A DNA stretch of 64,000 nt, from positions 38,063,022-38,127,021 of the forward strand of contig NC_030824.1 of the NCBI RefSeq assembly GCF_001704415.2, written 5' to 3'. The notes below the pieces were generated by a model. That model was not told where the DNA came from, made no database searches, and saw only the letters and a program-made list of their open reading frames with translations. The stretch's first letter is position 1. The number at the start of each line of letters is the position of its first letter. Made by a program: the position numbers and the translations under genes. Shown piece by piece: positions 45,716 to 56,441 of this stretch. The DNA comes from Capra hircus (lineage: Eukaryota; Chordata; Mammalia; Artiodactyla; Bovidae).

Positions 45716-46583
45716 GTATCCCAAGAAGCCCCTTGAAATGTCAATATAAGAATCATTGACAAGCAAGTATTTATCAATAGGTCCCAGGTTCTAGATATAT
45801 TAATTTTTTTAAGCTGATCTAAACTTTAAGTTTGACACAAAAACTTTAATAACAAAATCTTGCATTTAAAACCTGAAATTGGTTTTAAAGCCTGGAATCC
45901 TAGCTTTATACTATAATTCTAGTATTCAGATTTTAATTTTGTATGATGATCACAAAATTCTCATGATCTGATTATAAGAGCACATTTTTCTGAGAAAAGG
46001 ATAGTAGTCAGAAAGTAAAGAATAGTCAGAATAAGAAATGAAGACTCTGAAAATAACCTCAAATATGTTTGTGACTACCGTGTGTTAACTTAGATGGAAG
46101 AAACAGAGAAACAAGAATTACGATTGTGACTTGAAATTTTGCTTAAAATCCTTTTTGTCCAAAGCTAGGTTTCTTATTGGTCTGAACATGTAGGCTTCTG
46201 CTAATTTGCCTGTTTCTTTTATTGAGCTTCCTCTCTAGAAAAATAATTTAGGAGTTCTATAACACTGAAATCATTTTCACACATAGACCATCAGTAAAAT
46301 TCTGTGTATCAGTCTGTTTATTGCAAATGGTATACCATATGTAAAAAAAATCTGCTTTGAAATATTCTGAGTGATTTAACATTCTCGTAGTAAAAATTGA
46401 TGACAGCTTGTATATTATATATACAACTCAAAGTTTTATTGTCAGTCTTAATCAACGATGATTTCTTATTACTGATTGGGATTATATAATCTGAATTTTA
46501 AAAATTCATATTCAAAGATTTACTTTATGTCTGTATTGGAATAGTTTAGATGTTTACCACAGAGGTATGTTTTGGAATTTGTT
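45716..46583. other. Unassigned AT-rich DNA
   Basis: No repeat or gene recognised. Confidence 0.5.
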
Positions 46584-46794
46584 GTGAAGTGAAGTCACTC
46601 AGTCGTGCCCGACTCTTTGCGACCCCATGGACAGTAGCCTGCACTAAGCTCCTCTGTCCATGGGATTTTCAAGGCAAGAGTACTGGAGTGGGTTGCCATT
46701 TCCTTCTCCAGGGAATCTTCCCAACCCAGGGATCAAACCCAGGTCTCTCACATTGTAGACAGACACTTTAGGGTCTGAGCCACCAGGGAAGTCA
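46584..46794 (-). mobile_element. Bov-tA SINE, antisense
   Basis: 'GTGAAGTGAAGTCACTCAGT' opening, 'TTGCCATTTCCTTCTCCAGG' body, and reversed head 'GAGCCACCAGGGAAGTC'. Confidence 0.93.
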
Positions 46795-46816
46795 AGTGTT
46801 TTCTAAAATTAGTCTT

Positions 46817-46936
46817 TGGGATCGCATGTACACCCGTAGTAGATTCATGTCAATGTATGGCAAAACCAATACAGTATTGTAAAGTAAAATAAAGTAAAAA
46901 TAAAAATTAAAAAAATAAATAAATAAAAATAAAAAA
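46817..46936 (+). mobile_element. Young, strongly 5'-truncated ruminant L1 with 13-bp TSD
   Basis: 120 bp: 'CGCATGTACACCCGTAGTAG', 'ATTCATGTCAATGTATGGCA', 'AAACCAATACAGTATTGTAA', then an A-rich AAAT-type tail. TAAAATTAGTCTT is identical at 46804-46816 and 46937-46949. Confidence 0.95.
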
Positions 46937-46949
46937 TAAAATTAGTCTT

Positions 46950-48049
46950 ATACATTCCAGTTTTAAATTATGTTCTGAGTTCATGTTATTTTTCTGTTAA
47001 TTTTGAAAATATTTTTCTTAAAGTCCATGCTAATTTTCCTATGAAGAATTGCTTTCTTATGTTTCTCCTTGTTTTAGAATCATTTTAAACCCCACTGCTT
47101 TCAGGAAATCCTGACCTAGTTTCTTTTGTTCTTTTCCTTCTTTTTTTTCTAATTTGTCTAGTACTTTGCCTATACTGTACTATCAAATTATTAGACACTG
47201 TTTTTAATCATACTGAATGTAGATGTACAACTTTGAAATAACTTCATCTAATTAGAATAGGTTCTTATCTATGGCCTTACTGCCCTGAACACAGCAGATC
47301 ACCTAATTAGAATATCCTCTTGAAGAAGGAACTTTAGGAATCAATTGGCCTATGGCGGAAGTTTATAGGCTGTGTATATTGTTAGCTCCTTGAGGACTAG
47401 GAAATTATTTTGTATATACTAGATATCTAGTGTTCAGACTTCTGAAAATGCTGTCTGTCTAGGAAAGAGTCTTTTAACTCAGAAAAGATAAAAAGTTTCA
47501 TTGAAAACAAGGGCAAATAATTGTGTGTAGATAGGAAGAGAGTTAATCATTATGAAGCAAATCATTCTTCAGAGTTTTTGACTTAGATTACAGAAAGGAG
47601 TGTACAATTTTAATTTTAGTTCCTCAGTACTCCAACTAAAGGGTATAAATGATATTGCAGAATTGAGGAATGGGGAGGGGGTACTACTTGAAGCAGATAA
47701 AATGACTGTTCAGAGAAGTCTATTTAAAGTCTTTGTGGTTTGTTTTCCTCCATGTTTCATGCAACTATAGACTATTTTCATAATATAATTATTTTGTGAT
47801 GACAGTAATGGCAGTTTTATGATTATATTACAATAAATATATAATATACCATATATTATTGTATAATAAATTATAATGAAAAAATAAATATGAAATTTTA
47901 GATTATATAACCTTAAATTAATATTTTGAGTGCTTATAAATTACCAATTATAATCTTGAATCAGTTTAGATTACTGTTTTTGATACAGAGAAAGAAACAG
48001 AGATGAAATTATTTTGCAGAACATAGCATCCTACGCAATGTGGGCAAGG
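46950..48049. other. Unassigned AT-rich DNA
   Basis: No repeat family recognised. 47818-47895 is extremely A+T-rich with short self-complementary ATATTAT segments. Confidence 0.5.
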
Positions 48050-48536
48050 GAGGTGGAATGAATTGGGAAAGTGGAATTGACATATATACACTACCATGTG
48101 TAAAACTGGGTTTCTCTGGTGGTTCAGTTGGTAAAAAATGGGTCTGCAATGCAGGAGACCTGGGTTCAATCCTAGGGTTGGGAAGATCTCCTGGAGAAGG
48201 AAATGGCAACTCACTCCAGTATTCTTGCCTGGAAAATTCCATGGACAGAGCGAACTTGTCAGGCTACCGACCAATGGGGTCACAAAGAGTTGGACAAGAC
48301 TGACTGATTAACACTTTCATCTTCATGTGTAAAATAGCTAGCTAGTAGGAACTGCTGTATATCACAGGGAGCTCAGCTGGGTGCTCTGTGATTACCTAGA
48401 GGACTGGGATGGAGAAAGGTGGTAGGAAGGCTCAAGAGGGAAGGGATATATGTGTACATATAGCTGATACACTTTGTTGTACAGCAGAAACCAACACAGC
48501 ATTGTAATGCAACTATACTCAAATTAAAAAAAGAAA
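48050..48536 (+). mobile_element. L1 3' UTR, split by a Bov-tA
   Basis: 'GGAATTGACATATATACACT' at 48073, then after the insert 'GTATATCACAGGGAGCTCAG' (48356), 'GGTGCTCTGTGATTACCTAG', 'GATATATGTGTACATATAGC' and 'TACAGCAGAAACCAACACAG' with an A-rich end. Confidence 0.87.
48106..48323 (+). mobile_element. Bov-tA SINE nested in L1, perfect 11-bp TSD
   Basis: TSD CATGTGTAAAA at 48095-48105 and 48324-48334. Head 'GGGTTTCTCTGGTGGTTCAG', B-box GGTTCAATCC, body ending GACTGATTAACACTTTCATCTT. Confidence 0.95.
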
Positions 48537-49216
48537 AAATCCATGGTGCTGTTGGTCAAGGTATAGTTGCTATAAAGTGATCCCAAAGAATAACAGATTA
48601 ACAAAGTGGGGATCTTTTTCCTCAGATGTAAAGTTTGGCCTCTCAGTTTCTGAAGCAGCTCTGTTCCACAAGGTCATTCAGGACTCAAGTTTTTTCCATT
48701 ATATTATGTCTGACGATACCTATTTGCCCAGTGAGAAGAAGGGGACAAAAATGGAGCTCCAAGAAAAGTCATTTCTTTTTAAGCAAACAATGTGAAAATT
48801 GTAGATATCATTTTCTTTCCTATTTTATTGTCAAAGATTTAGTCACATGGCCACACCTTCAAAGGAGACTTGAAGATATTTTGACTGTAATTTGGTAATT
48901 ATGGGAAAAGGAGGTAAGAAACTTTGGGGAAAAACTAGCAATCTGCTGAAAGGAATGCTGTTCATTTGCCTTCTCTTTTTAGAAGTTGTTACTTCAAGTT
49001 ATAGTGTGTGAAGATTGAATAGGAAACTTGTAATTCATTTTAATATACTTTTAACCTACTATGCCATTTTTAATTAAAATAAATCTATTTAATATTTTTT
49101 GTTTCACATTGTGTACCATAACTACAATGGAAAAGTAGGAAAGATAAGGTTCACCTGGAAGACTACAGGCTCTTCTTATATATGGAATCCAAAATGAATT
49201 GTCTTATATCAACTTG
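48537..49216. other. Probably an old decayed repeat, family unknown
   Basis: 48560-48880 includes 'AGTCACATGGCCACACCTTC', a phrase I associate with an old mammalian interspersed repeat. The 72- and 87-codon frames overlapping it are therefore not treated as genes. Confidence 0.35.
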
Positions 49217-49492
49217 CAGAGAAGACAATGGCACCCCACTCCAGTACTCTAGCCTGGAAAATCCCATGGACTGAGGAGCCTGGTAGGCTGCAGTCCATGG
49301 GGTCACTAAGAGTCAGACATGACTGAGCGACTTCACTTTCACTTTTCACTTTCATGCATTGGAGAAGGAAATGGCAAACCACTCCAGTGTTCTTGCCTGG
49401 AGAATTCCAGGGATGGGGGAGCCTGGTGGGCTGCCGTCTCTGGGGTTGCACAGAGTCAGACACGACTGAAGTGACTTAGCAGCAGTAGCACA
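49217..49492 (+). mobile_element. Bov-A2 SINE
   Basis: Two monomers beginning at 49217 and about 49360, joined by the CACTTTCACTTTTCACTTTC linker, ending 'GACTTAGCAGCAGTAGCACA'. Confidence 0.95.
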
Positions 49493-49840
49493 GCACGTCA
49501 GTTGGACAGAAGAAAGCTTTTATATAATAAATTTTTTGAAACATTATAATTATCCTTTTAGGTCTAATATAACCCAGGAAAATCATGGTTATAGGTACAT
49601 CCTATAAAATTCTGCATTCAACTTTAAAATAAATAATAGGTTATAATAAGTTATAATTAATGTTTGACTATGTTTTATTGTCATTCATAGATGTTCCTGA
49701 GTCTGTCTTTGAAAGCTATCAGTTCCCATGCTGGTTTTTAGCATGACAAAGTGCCATTTGGCAACATTTCTAAAAAAATAGAAATTCTCCAATAATAAAG
49801 TACATCCTTATGCGTTTTATCTAAACTGACTCAACTTTGA
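49493..49840. other. AT-rich DNA, nothing recognised
   Basis: No repeat or gene seen between Bov-A2 and Bov-tA. Confidence 0.5.
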
Positions 49841-50043
49841 AAAGTGAAAGTGAAGTCGCTCAGTCGTGTCCGACTCTTTGCGACCCCGTGGACTGTAGCC
49901 CACCAGGCTCCTCTGTCCATGGGATTCTCCAGGCAAGAATCCTGGAGTGGGTTGCCATTTCCTTCTCCAGGGGAACCTTCCCGACCCAGGGATTGAACCC
50001 AGGTCTCCCGCATTGCAGGCAGATGCTTTAACCTCTGAGCCAC
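49841..50043 (-). mobile_element. Bov-tA SINE, antisense, near consensus
   Basis: 'AGTCGCTCAGTCGTGTCCGA' at about 49855, followed by an almost consensus body and 'CTCTGAGCCACC' at 50033-50044; the last bases of the reversed head are missing. Low divergence suggests a younger copy. Confidence 0.95.
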
Positions 50044-50467
50044 CAAAAGAAAAAAAATGATGAAACCATAAAAAGTTGAAATGACACATAGAAAAATAAT
50101 AAGAAAGACTTTGGACAATTAATAGTTCAATGGAAAATAGTCTGATGAGAAACACCAACAGAATGAGCTCCTGTATTATTTAAGACTTAAAAATTAAGTA
50201 CAACCCTAAAGATATATGTATGTGTAACTCTACAAATATGTAGTAAGCCAAATGAAAACTTAATAAAAAATAGAGTCCACATCCAGATAAACTTTTTACC
50301 TTGAAATTTAAGCATCATTATCTGCTATATGTAGTCTACCAAGAGTTCATCATGAAAAATTAAATTAACAGAATCATGTGGGAGAAACTAATCTAGATAA
50401 GTCAAATTATTCTAGAAACTTAATATGAAGACTTTTTATCCTCAACATGTACATTGATTAAATGGTT
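50044..50467. other. AT-rich DNA, nothing recognised
   Basis: No repeat or gene recognised. Confidence 0.5.
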
Positions 50468-50582
50468 TGGTTTAGTCATTAAGTCGTGTCCGACTCTTGC
50501 AACCCCATGGACTGTAGCCTGACAGCCTCCTCTGTCGGTGGGATTTCCCAGGCAAGAGTACTGGAGTGGGGTGCCATTGCCT
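50468..50582 (-). mobile_element. Bov-A monomer, antisense
   Basis: 'GGTTTAGTCATTAAGTCGTG' to 'GGGTGCCATTGCCTT'. Only the BovA body is present and the tRNA-derived head is missing. It abuts the Tigger1 remnant directly. Confidence 0.85.
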
Positions 50583-50917
50583 TAATTAAAAAACACTTTA
50601 TTGCTAAAAACTGTTAAATATCATCTGAGTCTTCAGTGAGTCCTAATCTTTTTGCAACAGTAATATTGAAGACTACTAATCACAGAGATACCATAACAAA
50701 TACAATAATAGTGAAAAATTTGAAGAAATGCAAGAATTACCAGGGTTTGACAGGAGACACAAAGTGAGCAAATGCTGCTGGAAATATGGTGTTGATAGAC
50801 TTACTTGCAGGGCTAGGCTTACTTACTTTTGGTATAGGGTTGCCACATACTTTCAATTTGTAGAAAGTGCAATGTATGCAAAGTTCAATAATGCACAATA
50901 AAAGTGAGATATGCCTG
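50583..50917 (-). mobile_element. Tigger1-type DNA transposon remnant, internally deleted
   Basis: 'TTTATTGCTAAAAACTGTTA' and 'GTCTTCAGTGAGTCCTAATC' are the element's 3' part. 'ACAAAGTGAGCAAATGCTGC' (50760), 'GGGTTGCCACATACTTTCAA' (50839) and the terminal ATGCCTG at 50911-50917, followed by TA, are the 5' inverted-repeat end. The transposase interior is gone. Confidence 0.8.
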
Positions 50918-50919
50918 TA

Positions 50920-51344
50920 CACAATTCCTTAAAGAATAATTGTACACTGTAACAATAGTTGGAATAAATGTACTACAATGCTCAAGAAATAGAATTAGGT
51001 ATAATATATTTTGGGAAATATTACAAAGAAAGGGGACTAGACTTAGGTTTATATACAAGAAGAAATGACCCTTATTCTTATTAGGACTAATCCCCTGGAG
51101 GGTGGCTCCCTCACTCTTCCTCCAGTGACTGTCTCTGGAACTCTATCCTACTGGTCAGGCCTTATTCAAGATATTAACTCTTCCCCTTTTTATTAGTTTC
51201 TCCATGAGTTCTACCAAGAATAGTTTCCCTGTTTTCATGAAATGGAGGACTTTCAACCAATTAAAGCACCATCCCATCAAAGGCTTTCAATAACTTGTTT
51301 ACCAGCTGTATCTTCAGCTCTCAGAACTTCACCTTCTGTACTCT
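50920..51344. other. Unassigned DNA
   Basis: No repeat or gene recognised. Confidence 0.5.
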
Positions 51345-51560
51345 GTGCTTAGTTGATCAGTTGTTCCGAGTCTTTGCAGCCCCCATGAACTGTAGCCCAC
51401 CAGCTCCTCTGTCCATGGAATTTTCCAGGCAAGAATACTGGAGAGGGTTGCCATTTCCTACTCCAGGGCATCTTCTCTACCCAGGGACTGAGCCCACATC
51501 TCTTGCATTTCCTGCATTGGCAGGTGAATTCTTTATCACTAGTACCACCTGGGAAGCCCC
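51345..51560 (-). mobile_element. Bov-tA SINE, antisense
   Basis: 'GCTTAGTTGATCAGTTGTTC' opening, complete body, then the 'ACTAGTACCACCTGGGAAGC' reversed head variant also seen at 31345. Confidence 0.92.
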
Positions 51561-51671
51561 ACTGTCCAATAAATGCTGAATTAGTAATGCAGTCTTACCA
51601 TCCCTTCTTTCTTATCACTCCTTTTTAGCACTAAAGCTGATCACATGCATGTTGTGCATTCTATTTGTTGT

Positions 51672-51889
51672 CTGTGCTAAGTTGCTTCAGTTGCGTCCTG
51701 TTCTTTGTGATTCTGTGGACTGTAGCCTGCCAGCCTCCTCTGTCTATAGGATTTTCCAGGGAAGAGCACTGGAGTCAATTGCCATGCCCTTCTTGGGGGA
51801 ATCTTTCTGAACCAGGGATTGAACCCACATGTCCTGCGGCTCCTGCATTGCAGGCAGATTCTTTACCACTGAGACACCAGGGAAGCCCC
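51672..51889 (-). mobile_element. Bov-tA SINE, antisense
   Basis: 'GTGCTAAGTTGCTTCAGTTG' opening and 'GAGACACCAGGGAAGCCCC' reversed head. Same CTGTGCTAAGT-type start and CTCCTGCATTG duplication as the copy at 36249, so probably the same subfamily. Confidence 0.92.
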
Positions 51890-52500
51890 TGAGTCTTTTC
51901 ATTCATAATCAATTCACTTCTGAGAGGCAATCAATTGGCATTCCTGCTCACCACTCAAGGGGAAACGTGTTCTCTGCCATCACCCAAATTCTCATGAGTT
52001 ACCAAAACTCCTCAGTTCTCATTCTCCTCTGATGATCTTGCTGCACTTGACATTAAATTTAGTTTTTTCTAGATTATTTTCTATCTCTCAAGCTTCAACT
52101 GCCATTCCCTGGAGTTCAGTTCCTGATCTTTTGTTCTTCTCTGTATCATAAATAACTCAGAGTCTCTTTTATGCAATTGTCTCTCAAATCGAAATTTCAT
52201 ATTTTAATATAAGTTGATGAAGTATAATGTATTTGTATTTTTTCTACTTAAAATGCTCTCTGTTTATACATTGCAAATTCTTGCTTCTTCACTAAGATTT
52301 AGATCAAGTCATGAAAGCATCTACTTCCTAATGGAGCCCTGGGTTCACCATGGGAAACCTTGAAGGAGTTTTAAGCAAATGCTTGCATAATCACATTCTC
52401 TCTTCCTTTTGCTACCCCAGTATTTTCTAATTCCTGTTTTACTTTCTCCAGGATGCACCTCAAAATTCTACACCCTTATCCTTATCTGGAAATTTATAGC
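51890..52500. other. Unassigned DNA
   Basis: No repeat or gene recognised. Confidence 0.5.
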
Positions 52501-52772
52501 AGGAGAAGGCAATGGCACCCCACTCCAGTACTCTTGCCTGGAAAATACCATGGACAGAGGAGCCTGGTAGGCTGCAGTCCGTGGGGTCACTAAGAGTCGG
52601 ACACGACTGAGTGACTTCATTTTCACTTTTCAGTTTCATTCATTGGAAAAGGAAATGGCAACCCACTCCAGAGTTCTTGTCTGGAGAATCCCAGGGACAG
52701 CAGAGCCTGGTGGGCTGCCGTCTATGGGGTTGCAAAGAGTCAGACACGACTGAAGTGACTTAGCAGCAGCAG
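52501..52772 (+). mobile_element. Bov-A2 SINE
   Basis: 'AGGAGAAGGCAATGGCACCC' to 'GACTTAGCAGCAGCAGCA', two monomers with the CACTTTTCAGTTTC linker. Low divergence. Confidence 0.96.
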
Positions 52773-52840
52773 CATTGACAGCAGTGCTCCTTAGATGTTT
52801 ACTACAAAAAGCTTCCATAGATTTTTCGTCATATCTGTCC

Positions 52841-53521
52841 AATGCCAAAGAATGCTCAAACTACTGCACAATTGCACTTATCTCACATGCTAGTAAAGTA
52901 ATGCTCAAAATTCTCCAAGCCAGGCTTCAGCAATACGTCAACTGTGAACTTCTTGATGTTCAAGCTGGTTTTAGAAAAGGCAGAGGAACCAGAGATCAAA
53001 TTGCCAACATCCACTGGATCATTGAAAAAGCAAGAGAGTTCCAGAAAAACATCTACTTCTGCTTTATTGACTATGCCAAAGCGTTTGACTGTGTGGATCA
53101 CAATAAACTGTGGAAAGTTCTGAAAGAGATGGGAATACCAGACCACCTGACCTGCCTCTTGAGAAACCTATATGCAGGTCCGGAAGCAACAGTTAGAACC
53201 GAACATGGAACAACAGACTGGTTCCAAATAGGAAAAGGAGTACGTCAAGGCTGTATATTGTCACCCTGCTTATTTAACTTATATGCAGAATACATCATGA
53301 GAAACGCTGGGCTGGAAGAAGCAGAAGCTGGAATCAAGATTGCTGGGAGAAATATCAGTAACCTCAGATATGCAGATGGCACCACCCTTATGGCAGAAAG
53401 TGAAGAGGAACTAAAAAGCCTCTTGATGAAAGTGAAAGAGGAGAGTGAAAAAGTTGGCTTAAAACTCAACATTCAGAAAACTAAGATCATGGCATCTGGT
53501 CCATCACTTCATGGCAAATAA
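52841..53521 (+). pseudogene. BovB reverse transcriptase remnant with mutated catalytic box
   Basis: About 227 codons of BovB (RTE-clade) reverse transcriptase at the C-terminal end of a longer frame opened upstream in unrelated DNA (52775). Motifs in order: FRKGRGTRDQ, FIDYAKAFDC, VRQGCILSPC, then YADG where active copies have YADD; the changed codon is 53378-53380. The frame stops just after KIMASG through a small indel. A second segment, 53533-53769, continues the ORF and ends at TGA 53767-53769. A third, 53806-54135, covers the C-terminal tail. The endonuclease is absent. The catalytic Asp to Gly change alone would be expected to abolish polymerase activity. Confidence 0.87.
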
Positions 53522-54148
53522 ATGGGGAAAGAGTGGAAACAGTGTCAGACGTTATCTTTTGGGGCTCCAAAATCACTGCAGATGGTGACTGCAGGCAGGA
53601 AATTAAAAGACGCTTACAGCTTGGAAGAAAAGTTATGACCAACCTACATAGCATATTGAAAAGCAGAGACATTACTTTGCCAACAAAGGTCCGTCTAGTC
53701 AAAGCTATGGTTTTTCCAGTAGTCATGTATGGATACGAGAGTTGGATGGTGAAGAAGGCTGAGTGCTGAAGAATTGATGCTTTTGAACTGTGGTGTTGAA
53801 GACTCTTGAGAGTCCCTTGGACTGCAAGGAGATCCAACCAGTCCATTCTAAAGGAGACCAGCCCTGGGTGTTCTTTGAAAAGAATGATGCTAAAGCTGAA
53901 ACTCCAGTACTTTGGCCACCTCACGCGAAGAGTTGACTCTTTGGAAAAGACTCTGATGCTGGGAGGGATTGGGGGCAGGAGGGAAAGGGGACGACAGAAG
54001 ATGAAATGGCTGTATGGCATCACCGACTCGATGGATATGAGTTTGAGTGAACTCCGGGAGTTGGTGATGGACAGGGAGGCCTGGCGTGCTGTGATTCATG
54101 GGGTCGCAAAGAGTCGGACACGACTGAGTGACTGAACTGAACTGAATT
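52841..54148 (+). mobile_element. BovB LINE, 5'-truncated, longest copy in the window
   Basis: Starts abruptly at 'AATGCCAAAGAATGCTCAAA' and runs 1.3 kb to the GAACT end. It includes the N-terminal reverse transcriptase part missing from the other copies. Confidence 0.96.
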
Positions 54149-54312
54149 GTCCTCTTTTTTTTAGTGAATTTTGTTTCTTAAAGTTTGTAAATTTTAAAAT
54201 GGACAGCAAATTTGTATTAGCTTATCAGCTGAAATTTATTGGATAAACTACTTAATGAAGAAATGAGTGAAGGAATGCAAATTCTGGCTTCTGCAATTTT
54301 TTTCTTATAATA

Positions 54313-54760
54313 ACTATGGTTTTTCCAGTAGTCATGTATAGATGTGAGAGTTGGACTCTAAAGAAAGCTGAACACCAAAGAATTGATGCTTTTGAAGTGG
54401 CTTTGGAGAATACTCTTGAGAGTCCCTTGGACTGCAAGGAGATCCAACCAGTCCATCCTAAAGGAGACCAGTCCTGGGTGTTCATGGGAAGGACTGATGT
54501 TGAAGCTGAAATTCCAATACTTTGCCACCTGATGTGAACAGCTGACTCATTTGAAAAGACCTTGATGCTGGGAAAGATTGAGGGCAGGAGGAGAAGGGGA
54601 CAACAGAGGATGAGATGGTTGGATGGCATCACTGACTCAATGGAGATGAATTTGGGTGAACTCCTGTATTGATGATGGACAGGGAGGCCTGGCATGCTGA
54701 GGTTATTGGAGTTGCAAAGAGTCTGACACGACTGAGCGACTGAACTGAACTGAACTGAAC
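54313..54760 (+). mobile_element. BovB LINE 3' fragment
   Basis: 'CTATGGTTTTTCCAGTAGTC' to a GAACT array at 54740-54760. It lies only 165 bp beyond the previous copy in the same orientation but is more diverged, so it is a separate insertion rather than a continuation. Confidence 0.94.
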
Positions 54761-56150
54761 ATAACATTATGGATATGAATCATCTACCTTGGAAATAGGG
54801 ATTGTTAACCAGATCTGTCAACTGGGCCTATGCATACCCAGTCAGCTCCCCACTGCCTTCCCTACGTTTCCCTGGCAGTGAGTAAGAGAACCACCAAGTA
54901 AGTAGTGACTCACCCCATTCCTTACATGTCCTAATATAACCCAAACAGTTAGCTATAAAAGCACTCATATATATTCAATCACCATTATTCCCACCTGACA
55001 TGTCTTTGTTTCTCTCTCTATCATAATATAAGCTCTTGCTTATCATTTTCTAAGATGATGGAAAGCTGGAATATTTCCTAAATTATGAGCAGGAATTCAG
55101 TAGCGCTCAGTATTCTGCATAAAAAAGATGATTTCTTGGCCTGTTTTAAAGTATTAATGTATTCATTCTGATTCTCAGAATTTTCATGATTGTTACAGCA
55201 CTCATCATCAGAATAATTTTGGAATAATTTTCTATATTTCAGTAAGGATTGAGGAGGAGGCTTTCCAGATAGATGTGTTCAAAATGCAGAATCAGAAATG
55301 TCACATTTCCCAGCTCTGGGTGCCAGGGCCGGGCGGGGGGGAGGGGGGGGGTGGAGGGGGGAAAGGAGTTGAGGGAGGGTGGGGGTGGAGGGTAATGAAG
55401 ACCTGCCCTTCACAGCTGCAGCTGTCTGCCAAGCTTTGTCTTCCTGGAGACTAAACTAAATTCAGGGCTATTGAACTCTTCTGCAGAAAACACCAGAGCT
55501 TTGGGCCAATATGGCATTGCACTGCAAGGCTTCCCAGGTGCTTGCAATGAATTCCTTCTCTTGGCTGCCTTGCCTTTCTCAGATCTATGAATCATTTTGT
55601 TCTCAGCAAAGGTCCTTTGATCTTCCTGCTTTGCTCTCAGTTCCCTCTTGTTCACCTCTGTCTCCTGGTTTTTACCATTTACAAGCACCCTGATTCTACA
55701 AGTTCTTCAACTCTGTGAAGTGAGTCAGAGGCTCCCATGCCTATAGGCCTACACTGGTGACACAAATAAAGAAATTCAGCTTAAGTAAAAATAGTGGAAA
55801 ACTAGAGGGAATGTGACTGCATTTATTTCAGATTACTAGTTGCCACTGGGAACAATGGGATAAACATAGCCAAAATTAGAAAGGAATTTTTTTGAACTCT
55901 ACAGACTAATTAGAACATGTTTGTGGGCAAATTTGGCCTGTAGATGACCTTTTTTTCCCCCTTAAATTTGATACTGTAGGATTAATCCATCAATTATACC
56001 AATACAATGTAGGGATTTATGTCTCAATGCCAACTTTATTTTAGTCAATTCTCTTACTTTTATTAAGTCAGGAAATCAGGTTTCTCACTGTTCAAAATTA
56101 TCTTTTCCTCCATATTAGAATATCATTATATGTACAAATCAATAATTATG
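54761..56150. other. Unassigned DNA with a G-rich island
   Basis: Contains a very G-rich tract at 55326-55392 and a moderately GC-rich, repeat-free block to about 55750. Two overlapping frames (55410-55688 minus, 55511-55693 plus) have no recognised domain. Confidence 0.45.
55326..55392 (+). repeat. Poly-purine G-rich tract
   Basis: Runs of 3 to 9 G separated by single A, T or C over 67 bases, almost free of pyrimidines. It satisfies the usual G-run pattern for quadruplex formation on the plus strand. Confidence 0.9.
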
Positions 56151-56340
56151 TTGTTGTTCAGTCACTCAGTTGTATCCTACTCTTTGTGACCCCATGGACT
56201 GCAGTCCCCCAGGCTTCCCTGTCCTTCACTATCTCCCAGAGTTTGCTCAAATCCATGTCCATTGAGTTGATGATGCCATCAACCATCTCATTCTCTGTCA
56301 CCCCCTTCTCCTTCTGCCCTCAATATTTCCCAACATTGAT
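56151..56340 (-). mobile_element. BovB LINE 3' fragment of an older type, antisense
   Basis: 'TTGTTGTTCAGTCACTCAGT' opening and 'TCCTTCACTATCTCCCAGAG', like 39140-39493. Ends in 'CAATATTTCCCAACATTGAT'. Confidence 0.9.
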
Positions 56341-56441
56341 TACATACCTTAAAGAAAGCATAATTGAGTTTATAAAACTCAATTATATGAAATATAATTA
56401 TATGAAACTCTGTTATATGCACCACTTTAGGTAAATATTTA

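Noticed and set aside
52775..52840. Upstream start of the 248-codon BovB frame as a native N-terminus
   Set aside because: BovB homology begins at 52841; the first 22 codons are chance extension through flanking DNA.
53487..54023. 178-codon open frame on the minus strand
   Set aside because: Exact antisense of the BovB coding region on the plus strand.
54252..54767. 171-codon open frame on the minus strand
   Set aside because: Antisense of the BovB fragment at 54313-54760.
55410..55693. Two overlapping frames near the G-rich tract as a possible gene
   Set aside because: They lie on opposite strands, have no known domain, and no splice-site series or second exon is visible.
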